From Natronomonas halophila (GTDB lineage Archaea; Halobacteriota; Halobacteria; Halobacteriales; Haloarculaceae), in contig NZ_CP058334.1 of NCBI RefSeq assembly GCF_013391085.1, positions 1,054,001-1,118,000 of the forward strand: a stretch of 64,000 nucleotides of DNA, read 5' to 3'. Numbering within the stretch: position 1 is the stretch's first letter; each line of letters opens with the position of its first letter. Positions 1 through 8,281 of this stretch are shown piece by piece. Made by a program: the position numbers and the translations under genes. Below the pieces are notes generated by a model that did not search any database, was not told the DNA's origin, and saw only the letters and a program-made list of their open reading frames with translations.

Positions 1-1
1 C

Positions 2-583
2 ATCGAGGGCCACGACGACGAGGGCAACGAAATCGTCGTCGAGAAGGACGAAGGCCTCCGCCCCGGTACGACCGCCGAGAAACTCGCCGAACTGCCGACG
101 GTCTTCAAATCCGATGGGACGGTCACGCCCGGAAACGCCTCCCAGACGACCGACGGCGCCGCCGCGCTGCTCATCACCTCCGAGGAATACGCCGAGGAGC
201 AGGGCTTCGAAATCCTCGCCGAACTCGGTAACAACGCCATCGCCGGCGTCGAACCCGAAGTGATGGGCATCGGTCCCATCCCGGCCTGTGAGAACCTCTT
301 CGAGCGCTCCGGCACGACGGCCGACGACTACGACCTCGTCGAACTCAACGAGGCCTTCGCCTCCCAGTGTGTCTACTGTCGTGACCAGCTCGGCTTCGAC
401 AACGACAGCTACAACGTCAACGGCGGCGCAATCGCCATCGGCCACCCCCTCGGTGCCACCGGCGCGCGCCTCCCCGTGACGCTCATCCACGAGATGCAGA
501 AGCGCGACGACGCCGAGCGCGGCATCGCGACCGAGTGTGTCGGCTTCGGTCAGGGCGCCGCCATCGAGATCTTCTCGCGATAA
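2..583 (+). CDS. Acetyl-CoA acyltransferase (thiolase), C-terminal part
   Basis: Thiolases condense or cleave acyl-CoA in fatty-acid, polyhydroxyalkanoate or mevalonate metabolism. The gene is cut by the window edge; the frame is open from base 2 to the TAA at 581-583, so about the last 193 residues are present. Visible family motifs are the NEAFA block, the [16 protein letters not shown] block carrying the active-site His, and the C-terminal CVGFGQGAA block with the proton-donor Cys. The CVGFGQ form departs from the usual CxGGGxG but keeps the Cys. The nucleophilic Cys lies in the missing N-terminal half. The exact substrate cannot be told from this part. Confidence 0.93.
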   Translation: MEGHDDEGNEIVVEKDEGLRPGTTAEKLAELPTVFKSDGTVTPGNASQTTDGAAALLITSEEYAEEQGFEILAELGNNAIAGVEPEVMGIGPIPACENLFERSGTTADDYDLVELNEAFASQCVYCRDQLGFDNDSYNVNGGAIAIGHPLGATGARLPVTLIHEMQKRDDAERGIATECVGFGQGAAIEIFSR

Positions 584-671
584 CACGGCCAACTCCCGCA
601 TTTCTTTCGCGTCGCTACATCCCACAGCCACGGCGCCAGCGTTTTGCCCGACTGGACCGTCCGTCTACCCG

Positions 672-893
672 ATGAACCCACTGGAGAGCGACCTCGGCGT
701 CTACGTCGTCTCGGGGCTTTTCGCCCTCGTCGTCTTCGCCGTCGCGATGACCGTGCTGGTCACTCGGACGGCCGTCGACCTCTCGGTCGGGACGGTCGCC
801 ATGTTCTCGGTCGGGTTTCTGCTCTTCGTCGGCGTCTATTTCACCGCGATGGCGGTCTATCGAGGCATCGACAGTCGAGAAGAAGTGCGGTAA
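672..893 (+). CDS. Small two-helix membrane protein
   Basis: A 73-residue protein of unknown function. Two hydrophobic segments (about residues 11-33 and 40-63) predict a hairpin membrane protein with short charged ends. The ATG at 672 is preferred over an upstream in-frame ATG at 537 because that one lies inside the thiolase gene and would add a non-membrane, non-conserved-looking stretch. It follows the thiolase by 88 bases on the same strand and converges on hisB. No family is recognised. Confidence 0.7.
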   Translation: MNPLESDLGVYVVSGLFALVVFAVAMTVLVTRTAVDLSVGTVAMFSVGFLLFVGVYFTAMAVYRGIDSREEVR

Positions 894-899
894 TCGGCG

Positions 900-1487
900 T
901 TACAGTTCGCCTTTCGTGCTCGGCGTGTCGCTGCGCCGCTCGTCGACCCGCGTCGCGTCGTCCAGCGTCCGGGCCAGCCCTTTGAATAGCGCCTCGACCT
1001 CGTGGTGGGCGTTCTCGCCCTCTATCGAGGCGTGCAGCGTCAGACCGGCGTTCAGCGCCAGCGATTCGGCGAAGTGTCGGGCCATGTCGCTGGTGAAATC
1101 GCCAATCGAGGGCTGGCTGAACTCGCCGTCGAAGTAGAAGCGCGGCCGCCCCGAAACGTCGACGACGACCTCGGCGACGGCCTCGTCCAGCGGCACCTTT
1201 CGGTCGGCATAGCGGACGATGCCCCGCTTGTCGCCGAGTGACTCCTCGAAGGCCTCGCCCAAGGTGATACCGACGTCCTCGACGGTGTGGTGGTCGTCGA
1301 TATCCAAATCGCCGTCACAGCGGACCGTGAGGTCGAAGAGGCCGTGCTTGGCGAGGGCTTCGAGCATGTGGTCGAAAAAGCCGATTCCGGTGTCGACGGT
1401 GCTGTCGCCGTCGCCGTCCAAATCGAGAGTCACCTCGATATCCGTCTCGGCCGTCTCGCGGGTCACGGCCGCCGTCCGGTCGGTCAT
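900..1487 (-). CDS. hisB: Imidazoleglycerol-phosphate dehydratase
   Basis: Catalyses dehydration of imidazole-glycerol phosphate to imidazole-acetol phosphate in histidine biosynthesis. The 195-residue length is that of the monofunctional archaeal enzyme. Metal-binding signatures are clear: the [13 protein letters not shown] block near residue 38, the [13 protein letters not shown] block near residue 62, and the [10 protein letters not shown] block near residue 160. It stands alone here, with no other his gene next to it. A TATA-like TTTAAGG at 1509-1515 lies 22-28 bases before the ATG, so the message is probably leaderless. Confidence 0.97.
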   Translation of the reverse strand: MTDRTAAVTRETAETDIEVTLDLDGDGDSTVDTGIGFFDHMLEALAKHGLFDLTVRCDGDLDIDDHHTVEDVGITLGEAFEESLGDKRGIVRYADRKVPLDEAVAEVVVDVSGRPRFYFDGEFSQPSIGDFTSDMARHFAESLALNAGLTLHASIEGENAHHEVEALFKGLARTLDDATRVDERRSDTPSTKGEL

Positions 1488-1508
1488 GGCTGTGTATTTG
1501 CGCGCTCG

Positions 1509-1515
1509 TTTAAGG
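1509..1515 (-). promoter_or_regulatory. TATA-like box of hisB
   Basis: On the minus strand CCTTAAA precedes the hisB ATG (1487) by about 22-28 bases, the spacing of an archaeal TATA box for a leaderless transcript. Inferred from spacing and composition only. Confidence 0.5.
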
Positions 1516-1570
1516 TGATTGCGGCGCTAGGAGGCCTTGTTTTTGAGGGTGGCATCCGTCCGAACCACAA

Positions 1571-2078
1571 CACCTCCGAAGCCCTCAGCCGGCTGGCGGT
1601 CGCTAAGCGGGATATCCTCGCTCCGCTCGGATAGGGCCCGCTTAGCGACTAAACTGAACGCCACCCGGCTTCGCCCTTCGATTCCGCCAAGGAACCGCAC
1701 CACACGCCTCCCCAGCCGACTCCTTCCCTCACTCCGTTCGGTCAGTCGTCCCTCGCGCGCTGGCTGGCCGGACCCCCGCTCGCTGTCGCTCGCGAGGTCG
1801 GCCAGCGCGCGCCATTTAAATAATCAATCGGCCGGGAGCGCGTGCGGCCCCTTGGGCCGTCGCGCGACCCGGGGAAGGGCAGGGCTGTGCAGTTCCTGGT
1901 GTCCTCGTGAGCGACCGAAGGGAGCGAACGAGGGCTCAGGAGAGCTTGCTCTCCTGGTGGACTGAAAGGGCGAGGTGCGGAGGCGTTCAGTTTAGTCGCT
2001 ACTCAGGCCCTATCCGAGCGAGCGGAGCGAGCGAGGATATCCTGAGTAGCGACCGCCTCCGCGCCGAGGGCTTTCTAC
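1571..2078 (+). repeat. Long non-coding hairpin-rich element, copy 1
   Basis: This fills the gap between hisB and the helicase gene and has no credible reading frame. It starts CACCTCCGAAGCCCTCAGCC, and its right end, read on the minus strand, is an inverted version (GAAAGCCCTCGG...). Just inside each end is a long hairpin: 1599-1649 (arms GTCGCTAAGCGGG and CCCGCTTAGCGAC) and 1995-2053 (arms GTCGCTACTCAGG and CCTGAGTAGCGAC), with GAGCGAGCG-type inner stems. The interior has further hairpins, for example about 1758-1812, 1837-1867 and 1937-1957, and an AT-rich ATTTAAATAAT box at about 1813-1823 directly after GCGCGCC. Copy 2 at 48883-49416 has the same order. I do not recognise a named family; no transposase lies nearby and no target duplication is evident. 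Confidence 0.88.
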
Positions 2079-2142
2079 ATCATCGTGGTCAGCGAGTCGC
2101 CACGCTCGAGGTAGAAAGAAACGCGGAGATACCCATTCAATC

Positions 2143-4170
2143 CTAGTGCTCGTCCCGCAACTCAATCTCGGCAACGAGTTCGTAGGGGTCCTTCCCCTTC
2201 CGAATCGCGTCGAGCATCGCGAAGGCCTCGTCGGGTTCGAGGAAGTGCTCGGTGACGGCCCGACCGATGGGTGTCGGGGTGAAGCCGTCGATGAAGTCGT
2301 ATTCGAGCAGTTTCCCGACGGCGTGTTTCGTCGGCACCTCGCCGACCATCCGGTCGTTGAGGCGCTTGGCACCCTTCCCAGCGACGGTGATGTTGGCCAG
2401 CGTCTCCTCGATGGCCGAGGTCTCGTCGTAACGGGTGATGACCGGCTCCATCTCGCCCTTGAGGAGTTTGAAGGCAACCTCGTCCTCGCTCATTTCCATC
2501 GAGTTGTGGTAGGTGGTATCCGGTTCGACCAGCATGTACATCGTCCCCTGGTCGTGGTAGTCCGGCCGGCCCGCACGCCCGAGCATCTGCTCGAACTCCT
2601 GAACGTTGAGCCACTCGATGCCCATCGCCAGCGAGTCGAAGACGACCTGCGAGGCAGGGAAGTCGACACCCGCAGCGAGCGCGGCAGTAGTGACGACCGC
2701 GGCGAGGTCCTGATTACCGAACTGGCGTTCGACCTTCTTCCGGCGGCCGTAATCGAGGCCGGCGTGGTACGGCGCGGAATCGTATTCCAGTTTCCGCGAA
2801 ATCTCGTGGCAGCGCCGCCGCGAGTTCGTGAAGATGATGGTCTGACCGCGATAGCCCATCGAGGATTTCGAGTCGAAAGCGCGTTTGACCAGTTTGTTCT
2901 CGATATCGAGTTTCTCCTGGCCGTCCGCGAAGGTGACGTGGCGTTCGATGGGCACCGGCCGCTCCTCGAACTCGATGCATTTGGCGCCGAGTTTTCTGGC
3001 GAGTTCGCCGGGGTTGCCGACCGTCGCCGAGAGGTAGACCCACTGCGTATCGCAGCGGTTCGTCTCGCAGTAGTGTTTCAGGCGGGAGATGAGGCCGTCG
3101 AGGCGGTGGCCGCGGCCCTCCTCGCCGAGGTTGTGGACTTCGTCGATGACGACGGTGCCGATGTCGCCCATGTCCTTGCCCGTCCGGAGGGCGTGGTCGA
3201 TGCCCTCGTAGGTGCCGACGATGACGTCGGCGTGGGGGTCGAAGCGGTTGCCGTCGTCGCGGATGCGCGAGGACCCGACCCGAATCGAGACGTCGAGCAG
3301 GTCGCCGTAATCGTCCTCGAAGTCCTCGTGTTTCTGGTTGGCCAGCGCCACGAGGGGGACGAGAAAGAGCATCTTCCCCTCGCCTTTCAGCGCGCGGTCA
3401 ATGCCGGCCAGTTCGCCGACGAGCGTCTTCCCGGTCGCCGTCGCGGAGACGACCAGTTGGTCGTCGCCGTCCAGCAGGCCGTTTTCGACGGCCAGACTCT
3501 GGACCGGCAGGAGTTCGTCGAACTTCTGGAGTTGGGATTTCAGGTCGCCGTGGACGTCGATATCGCGCGTGGAGACGAGGTCGATATCGTCCGTCGTGGC
3601 GCTGATTTCGTCGAACTTCGTGAGTTCGGGGTCGAGTTGCCCCGACAGCAGGTTCTTGACGCGTTCGAGGTCGCCGACTTCCAGCAGGAGGTCTTCGAGG
3701 CGGTCGCGGGCCCCCGACCGGAGGCCGCGGTAGTTGGCCTCACGTTCGAGTTCGCGGCGGGCACAGTCCGGGCAGATGTGCTCGTCGTCGGCCTGAATGG
3801 CCGTCTCGGAGGTCAGCGGCGAGTAGCGGCCCTTGCCGGCGCAGTACCGGCAGGTCCGGACCTGCTTGGCGTCGAGTTGGTAGCCGTCGAGCATCGCTTC
3901 GAGTTCCCGCCGTCCGTCGCGGGAGGTCTGCTCGGAGATGCGGATACGGCGAGCACGGCGGGCCATCTCGACGAACTGTTCGGGGCGGCGCGGCACCTCG
4001 TCGTCGCCGTCCTTGACGCGGAAGCGGCCGGGTCGCGGGCCGGCGCTCGTCTGCTTCATCTCGAGGCGCCCGCGGAGCAGTCGCTCGCCATCGCGGCGGA
4101 CGACGACGGTGTACTCGTCGCGACCCTCATGCAGGAAGAGGGTATCGACGTCGGCGACCTGCTGTGACAC
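2143..4170 (-). CDS. Ski2-type DEAD/DEVH-box helicase with zinc finger
   Basis: An SF2 nucleic-acid helicase of about 675 residues, probably in DNA repair or RNA surveillance; the substrate is unknown. From N to C: an N-terminal domain, a zinc-binding CRYC...CPDC pair (residues about 105-135), Walker A ATATGKT (about 243), motif II DEVH (about 345), motif III LSAT, and in the second RecA domain FTNSRR, AGVDFP and the QMLGRAGRP motif VI typical of Ski2/Hel308/Lhr relatives. It lacks the long C-terminal helical domains of Hel308. I favour the GTG at 4170 (VSQQVADVDTL). A GTG at 4230 and an ATG at 4341 are in frame, but the first is only about 15 bases from the TATA box and the second lies upstream of it. 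Confidence 0.88.
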   Translation of the reverse strand: MSQQVADVDTLFLHEGRDEYTVVVRRDGERLLRGRLEMKQTSAGPRPGRFRVKDGDDEVPRRPEQFVEMARRARRIRISEQTSRDGRRELEAMLDGYQLDAKQVRTCRYCAGKGRYSPLTSETAIQADDEHICPDCARRELEREANYRGLRSGARDRLEDLLLEVGDLERVKNLLSGQLDPELTKFDEISATTDDIDLVSTRDIDVHGDLKSQLQKFDELLPVQSLAVENGLLDGDDQLVVSATATGKTLVGELAGIDRALKGEGKMLFLVPLVALANQKHEDFEDDYGDLLDVSIRVGSSRIRDDGNRFDPHADVIVGTYEGIDHALRTGKDMGDIGTVVIDEVHNLGEEGRGHRLDGLISRLKHYCETNRCDTQWVYLSATVGNPGELARKLGAKCIEFEERPVPIERHVTFADGQEKLDIENKLVKRAFDSKSSMGYRGQTIIFTNSRRRCHEISRKLEYDSAPYHAGLDYGRRKKVERQFGNQDLAAVVTTAALAAGVDFPASQVVFDSLAMGIEWLNVQEFEQMLGRAGRPDYHDQGTMYMLVEPDTTYHNSMEMSEDEVAFKLLKGEMEPVITRYDETSAIEETLANITVAGKGAKRLNDRMVGEVPTKHAVGKLLEYDFIDGFTPTPIGRAVTEHFLEPDEAFAMLDAIRKGKDPYELVAEIELRDEH

Positions 4171-4242
4171 GGGCGTCTGTAGTGTATCAGGGTATTTCAG
4201 TCGTCCGGGATTGGTGTGGACGGATGACACAGCGAGGCCCGC

Positions 4243-4250
4243 CTTATAAG
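4243..4250. promoter_or_regulatory. Palindromic TATA box shared by divergent genes
   Basis: CTTATAAG is its own reverse complement and sits between the helicase (minus) and the GYD-domain gene (plus). It lies about 73 bases from each start codon, leaving short leaders on both sides. One TATA box could seat TFB/TBP in either orientation. Inferred. Confidence 0.45.
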
Positions 4251-4323
4251 ACGGATCGTGTGTAATATTACCATACTGTCCTCCCCGCAGGCGCGGCGCG
4301 AGGGGGACGGCGAGGGGAGCACA

Positions 4324-4620
4324 ATGCCAACCTACGTCCACCTGATGGAACTCGGCAAGGAGAGCCTCGAAACGATGGAGAAAAGCCCGGACCGACGGCA
4401 GGCGGCACGGGAGATGATTACCGGGGAGGGCGGCGAGTTACTGGCCATCTACTACACGTTCGGCCGCTACGACGTCGTCGCCGTGGCCGAATACCCGGAC
4501 GACGGCGCGGCCGCCCGGGCGGCAATCACGTTCCGCGGCGAGGGCAACACGAGCGTCGAGACGCTACCGGCCTTCACCGAAGGCGAGTGGGACGAAGAGG
4601 TGGTCGAAAAGATGGAGTAG
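4324..4620 (+). CDS. GYD-domain protein
   Basis: A 98-residue protein of the GYD family, small alpha/beta-barrel-like proteins of unknown function named for a Gly-Tyr-Asp motif, seen here as FGRYDVVAVAEYPDD near residue 45. The N-terminal PTYVHLMELGKES strand is also typical. It is divergent from the helicase and convergent with the cupin gene. The ATG at 4324 is used because the longer upstream frame runs through the promoter. Confidence 0.85.
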   Translation: MPTYVHLMELGKESLETMEKSPDRRQAAREMITGEGGELLAIYYTFGRYDVVAVAEYPDDGAAARAAITFRGEGNTSVETLPAFTEGEWDEEVVEKME

Positions 4621-4638
4621 GCCAGTCGCCCCGACCGC

Positions 4639-5064
4639 CTACTCGTCGACCAGTTCGATGCTGTCGTCGCCGGTCGGCACCGCACAGATAAAGGAACCCT
4701 GCTGGTCGCTTTCGTTGCGGTACCAGTGGACCGTTCCGGCCGGGATGAGCAGCGAGTCGCCGGCGCTGACAGTGTGTTCTTCGTCGCCGCTCACGGCTTC
4801 GCCGTTCGCCCGAGGCGTCTCCGACGCCTCGCTGATCCCGACGACGTACTTGCCTTCGAGAACGTACTGCTCGTGTTCGATGTCGTTGGTGTGTTTCGGC
4901 ACCTCGGCGCCCGCTTCGAGGACGAACCGGCGGATGGCGAGGTTCGGCGCGCCGTGTTCGGGGCCGACGAGCACGCCCTTTTTCATGCCCTCGGCGGCGT
5001 CGACGGCTTCGTAGTCGATGTCCTCCGCACGACGGAGCAGCGGCTTGGGTTCGGATGCGGTCAT
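4639..5064 (-). CDS. Cupin-domain protein
   Basis: A 141-residue single cupin. Metal-binding motif 1 is seen as a spaced H...HEQYVLEG block around residues 60-70, and motif 2 as PAGTVHWYRN near residue 115. Such proteins bind a metal and act as small dioxygenases, isomerases or sensors; the ligand is not known. The ATG at 5064 is chosen because the frame further upstream is antisense to the protease gene and low in conserved features. Divergent from the protease gene, 93 bases apart. Confidence 0.9.
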   Translation of the reverse strand: MTASEPKPLLRRAEDIDYEAVDAAEGMKKGVLVGPEHGAPNLAIRRFVLEAGAEVPKHTNDIEHEQYVLEGKYVVGISEASETPRANGEAVSGDEEHTVSAGDSLLIPAGTVHWYRNESDQQGSFICAVPTGDDSIELVDE

Positions 5065-5126
5065 ACCGTCACCTACCGCGGCAACCACTACGAAACCCCC
5101 GGTCCGACCGCGGGCGACCGGTCGGG

Positions 5127-5133
5127 CTTTAAG
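5127..5133 (+). promoter_or_regulatory. TATA-like box of the site-2 protease gene
   Basis: CTTTAAG lies 25-31 bases before the ATG at 5158, as expected for a leaderless haloarchaeal transcript. Inferred from position. Confidence 0.5.
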
Positions 5134-5157
5134 GAGACGGCGGCCCGACGGTGGGAT

Positions 5158-6429
5158 ATGAAGGGTTTTCGCGTCGGGAGCGCCTTCGGTATCCCGATCC
5201 GGCTTGACCTGACGTTTCTGCTCGTGTTGCCGGTGTTTGCCTACATTATCGGCGCCCAGATCGGCGAGTTGGTCGTCCTGCTCAACGACTCGGTCGCACT
5301 CGGTATCGACCCCGACGCGCTGACCGGGTCGGGACTGGCCCGCTACGGCATCGGCACTATCACCGCCATCGGCCTCTTCGTCTGTGTCGTCGCCCACGAA
5401 TTCGGCCACTCGCTCGTGGCCCGGCGATACGACGTCCCCATCGAATCCATCACGCTGTGGCTGCTCGGCGGCGTCGCACAGATGGAGGAAATCCCCGAAG
5501 ACTGGAAGACGGAGTTCAACATCGCCATCGCCGGCCCCATCGTCTCGGTTCTTCTCGGCATCGGTGCCTACGCCGCCTTCCAGTTCGTGCCGAGCGACGG
5601 CTTCCTGCTGGCGGCGACCCGCTTCATCCTCGCGTATCTCGCTCTCATGAACGTCGTGTTGGCCGGATTCAACCTGCTGCCCGGCTTCCCGATGGACGGC
5701 GGCCGAATCCTTCGGGCGTTTCTGGCCCGCGACCGCCCGCACGCGCAGGCGACCCAGCAGGCCGCGAAGGTCGGCCAGGCTTTCGCCGTCATGCTGGGCC
5801 TCTTCGGCCTGCTCGCCGGCTTCAACATCCTCCTCATCCTGCTGGCCTTCTTCATCTACATCGCCGCCGCCTCCGAATCCAAGCGGACGGTTATGAACGC
5901 CGCCTTCGAGGGAGTCACCGTCGGCGACGTGATGACCCCGCGGGACCGCCTCGACACGGTGTCCCCGAAGACGTCGGTCGCCGAGTTCATGGACCGAATG
6001 TTCCGCGAGCGCCACACCGGCTATCCCGTTACTGAGGGCGGGGCGGGAACCGCCCCGGACAGTGCGAGCGGCGACAAGCCGCGAGCGGGCGGCCGCCCCG
6101 TCGGCGTCGTCACCCTCTCGGACGCACAGCAAATCGACGAGGTCGAACGCGACGCCTACCGCGTCGAGGACGTGATGAGTCGCGACCTCCAGGCGGTCAC
6201 GCCGGACACGCCGGTCATGGACGCCTTCGAGACGATGCAGCGCAACGACATCGGCCGCCTACTGGTCGTCGACGACGCCGAGGACCCGAACAGCCTCGTC
6301 GGCCTCCTTTCCCGGACCGACGTGATGACGGCGCTGGAAATCATCAAATCCGGCGGCCAACCGGGCGCTCAGCGACTCCGCAACGAAAGCCCGATGCCCG
6401 CCGAAACCATCGACAGAGAGCGCACCTAG
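5158..6429 (+). CDS. Site-2 protease (M50 family) with CBS pair
   Basis: An intramembrane zinc metalloprotease of 423 residues, integral to the cell membrane. About six hydrophobic segments carry the HEFGH zinc motif (residues about 80-84) and the NLLPGFPMDGGR motif (about 171) with the third zinc ligand. The C-terminal cytoplasmic part has two CBS domains (GVTVGDVMTPRD near 257; YRVEDVMSRDL near 333), which probably bind an adenine nucleotide and tune activity. Odd feature: CBS1 contains a Gly/Pro/Ser-rich insert (about residues 292-313) coded by GC-rich hairpin DNA at 6035-6099. The 3' end overlaps the opposing zinc-ribbon gene by 4 bases. Confidence 0.95.
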   Translation: MKGFRVGSAFGIPIRLDLTFLLVLPVFAYIIGAQIGELVVLLNDSVALGIDPDALTGSGLARYGIGTITAIGLFVCVVAHEFGHSLVARRYDVPIESITLWLLGGVAQMEEIPEDWKTEFNIAIAGPIVSVLLGIGAYAAFQFVPSDGFLLAATRFILAYLALMNVVLAGFNLLPGFPMDGGRILRAFLARDRPHAQATQQAAKVGQAFAVMLGLFGLLAGFNILLILLAFFIYIAAASESKRTVMNAAFEGVTVGDVMTPRDRLDTVSPKTSVAEFMDRMFRERHTGYPVTEGGAGTAPDSASGDKPRAGGRPVGVVTLSDAQQIDEVERDAYRVEDVMSRDLQAVTPDTPVMDAFETMQRNDIGRLLVVDDAEDPNSLVGLLSRTDVMTALEIIKSGGQPGAQRLRNESPMPAETIDRERT

Positions 6430-6563
6430 AACTCACGCAGGTAGCCGCACTGCCGGCATTTCCATTTTCCCTCCTCGATTTTCTCGAACTGGGTTTTCTC
6501 GAACGGCCCGCCGAGGTCGTCCGGGCAGTCCGGGTTCGGACATCTATCCGGTGGCGCCCTCAT
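6426..6563 (-). CDS. Small zinc-ribbon protein
   Basis: A 45-residue protein with two Cys pairs (CPNPDC at 8-13 and CRQC at 36-39) spaced for one zinc ribbon, with a Lys/Glu-rich middle. Tiny zinc-finger proteins of this type are common in haloarchaea, mostly of unknown role. ATG at 6563; the stop overlaps the stop of the site-2 protease. Confidence 0.7.
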   Translation of the reverse strand: MRAPPDRCPNPDCPDDLGGPFEKTQFEKIEEGKWKCRQCGYLREF

Positions 6564-6625
6564 ATGTTATCACCCATCACGGTCGGTTGCCATATAATAC
6601 CCCGTCGGACGCCCGACCGCCGCTG

Positions 6626-7339
6626 TCAGTCCGCCAACTCGACGTTCGAGGAGAGCCACGCCTCGGCCTCCTCGAGCGCGTCGACGTCGGAAGCCGTCAG
6701 TTTCAACCGATTGTGGCCGGCCTCCTGGTCGGGATAACAGCCGACCCTGACGTCGAAGCGGTCGCGTACCTCGTCGAGGCGACTCAGCAGTTTTGCCTCG
6801 GGTTCGTCCGTGTAGACGAACCGCGATTCGACGTCTCCCGAGAACTCGCCGTCGACCTCCTCGAACATCCGCTTCATCTCCGCGGGGATGCCGGGGAAGA
6901 CGTAGACGTTTTCGAGAACACAGCCCGGCGACAGCCCCGCGTGATTGATGAGCGGCCGAGAGCCCTCCGGCAGGGTCGCCTCCTCCGCTGCGTCGACATC
7001 GAGGTCCGGATACTCCCCGGCGATGGCCTCCAGCGTCCGCTCGACGTCCGCGAGCGCGAGGTCGTCGACGGCGAGTTCGCGGTCGAAGGCCGCCGCGACG
7101 GCGTCCATCGTCACGTCGTCCGGCGTCCGGCCGAGGCCCCCCGTCACGATGACGGCGTCGAAGGCGTCGCTGTACCGCTGGACTGCCTCGACGATGGCCG
7201 CCTCGTCGTCGGGAACCGTCAGAATCCGCGCGACGGAGACGCCGCGTTCGGTCAACTGCGTCGCCAGCCACGTCGCGTTGGTGTTCTCCGTGTCGCCGGC
7301 GAGAAGTTCGTCACCGACCGTCAGAAGTGCCGCCTGCAT
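6626..7339 (-). CDS. CinA-type competence/damage-inducible domain protein (MoCF-biosynthesis fold)
   Basis: A 237-residue protein of the COG1058 type, the N-terminal domain of CinA with the molybdopterin-binding MoaB/MogA fold. It shows the opening LTVGDELLAGDTENTNA, the GGLGRTPDDVT motif (near residue 66) and FPGIPAEMK (near 155). The C-terminal nicotinamide-nucleotide amidase domain of bacterial CinA is absent. Homologues may act on ADP-ribose or on molybdopterin; which applies here is not known. ATG at 7339. Confidence 0.9.
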   Translation of the reverse strand: MQAALLTVGDELLAGDTENTNATWLATQLTERGVSVARILTVPDDEAAIVEAVQRYSDAFDAVIVTGGLGRTPDDVTMDAVAAAFDRELAVDDLALADVERTLEAIAGEYPDLDVDAAEEATLPEGSRPLINHAGLSPGCVLENVYVFPGIPAEMKRMFEEVDGEFSGDVESRFVYTDEPEAKLLSRLDEVRDRFDVRVGCYPDQEAGHNRLKLTASDVDALEEAEAWLSSNVELAD

Positions 7340-7399
7340 GCCCGTTCGTCGGGGGCGCTGACGGTTAGGCCTTCTCACCGATGAGGCTCGACGGCCTTG

Positions 7400-8197
7400 T
7401 CAGGTCGCCGCTTCCAGTTGTGCGCGGTCGACATGTCCAAACTCCGCCTTCCGGTGGCAGGACGGACACAGCGAGACGACGTTTTCGAGGTAGTGGGCGT
7501 CTGCTTCGGTCGTGACTGGCGTCTCGACGAACGCCCGGACCGGCACGATATGGTGGACGTCCGGGTTCCGGCCGAGTTCTTCTTTCGACGTACCGCAGAG
7601 GACACACTGGTAGCCATCCCGTTCGAGCGCCTGCCTGCGGACGCGGTTCCATCCCCTGCCGTAGTTGGCCTCGACGCCGCCCTTCCAGTTCGGATGGCCC
7701 TTACCGGTGAACTCCTCGGATATCCATTCGTACTGACACTCGTCGCTACAAAAGACGTGTTCGCTGTTGATGTTGTTCTGCTGGCGGACGACCTTGGCAT
7801 TACACCAGTCGCAAGCGAGTTCCTGTTTTCCTCCGGACCAGCGGGGGTTCCTTTCCCCTGAGACGTCCGGTCGATACCGCCAGTTCGCCTCTTCAACGCA
7901 GTCGCCACAGTATAAGCCCGTTTTCTCCGACGGATAGTAGTCGAATTCCGTACGACAGATTATACACTCGGTCGTTTCCTTCCCGCCGCTGTAATTGGGA
8001 TTGTTTGCTCCAGCGAACGAGACGACCGCATCGCGACACTCGTCGCTACAGTATTTCCGTTTCGTCTCGGAGTAGAATTCGGTACGACAGTGGCTACACG
8101 TTCTATTCGGCAACGGTTCGTCATGGCCCTGACTGTGATGAACCCGAAGGCCACGCTCAGTGTCGAACGCTCGGTTACAGGTCGGACACCGATGCAT
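7400..8197 (-). CDS. Zinc-finger HNH endonuclease of homing type
   Basis: A 265-residue DNA endonuclease. From N to C: a C2H2 finger (residues 4-25), a CSHC...CSDEC ribbon, a CIIC...CGDC ribbon, a CDWC...CSDEC ribbon, then an HNH domain (CVLCG...DVHHIVPVRAF...NVVSLCPSCHRKAEFGH, residues about 197-258). Between the ribbons are three similar NPxW/YxGG modules (NNPNYSGGKE, RNPRWSGGKQ, GHPNWKGGVE) that resemble the NUMOD3 DNA-binding modules of intron- and phage-encoded homing nucleases. It starts 84 bases downstream of tRNA-His on the same strand. The tRNA has no intron, so this is probably a free-standing homing nuclease. Confidence 0.9.
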   Translation of the reverse strand: MHRCPTCNRAFDTERGLRVHHSQGHDEPLPNRTCSHCRTEFYSETKRKYCSDECRDAVVSFAGANNPNYSGGKETTECIICRTEFDYYPSEKTGLYCGDCVEEANWRYRPDVSGERNPRWSGGKQELACDWCNAKVVRQQNNINSEHVFCSDECQYEWISEEFTGKGHPNWKGGVEANYGRGWNRVRRQALERDGYQCVLCGTSKEELGRNPDVHHIVPVRAFVETPVTTEADAHYLENVVSLCPSCHRKAEFGHVDRAQLEAAT

Positions 8198-8281
8198 AAA
8201 TCCGGATTCTTCCCGATATCACAAATAGTAACGCACCGTGGAGAAAGAACTCACCGAGCGAATATTACCAAGGATAATTAG

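Noticed and set aside
1571-2078. RNase P RNA, SRP 7S RNA or CRISPR as an explanation of the hairpin elements
   Set aside because: I see none of the conserved core blocks of RNase P or SRP RNA, and there are no short direct repeats with unique spacers. Two copies in 50 kb also argue against a single-copy housekeeping RNA.
2146-4167. A 673-codon open frame opposite the helicase gene
   Set aside because: It is the antisense shadow of a conserved helicase. GC-rich haloarchaeal codons give long frames on the other strand; it has no motifs and no promoter.
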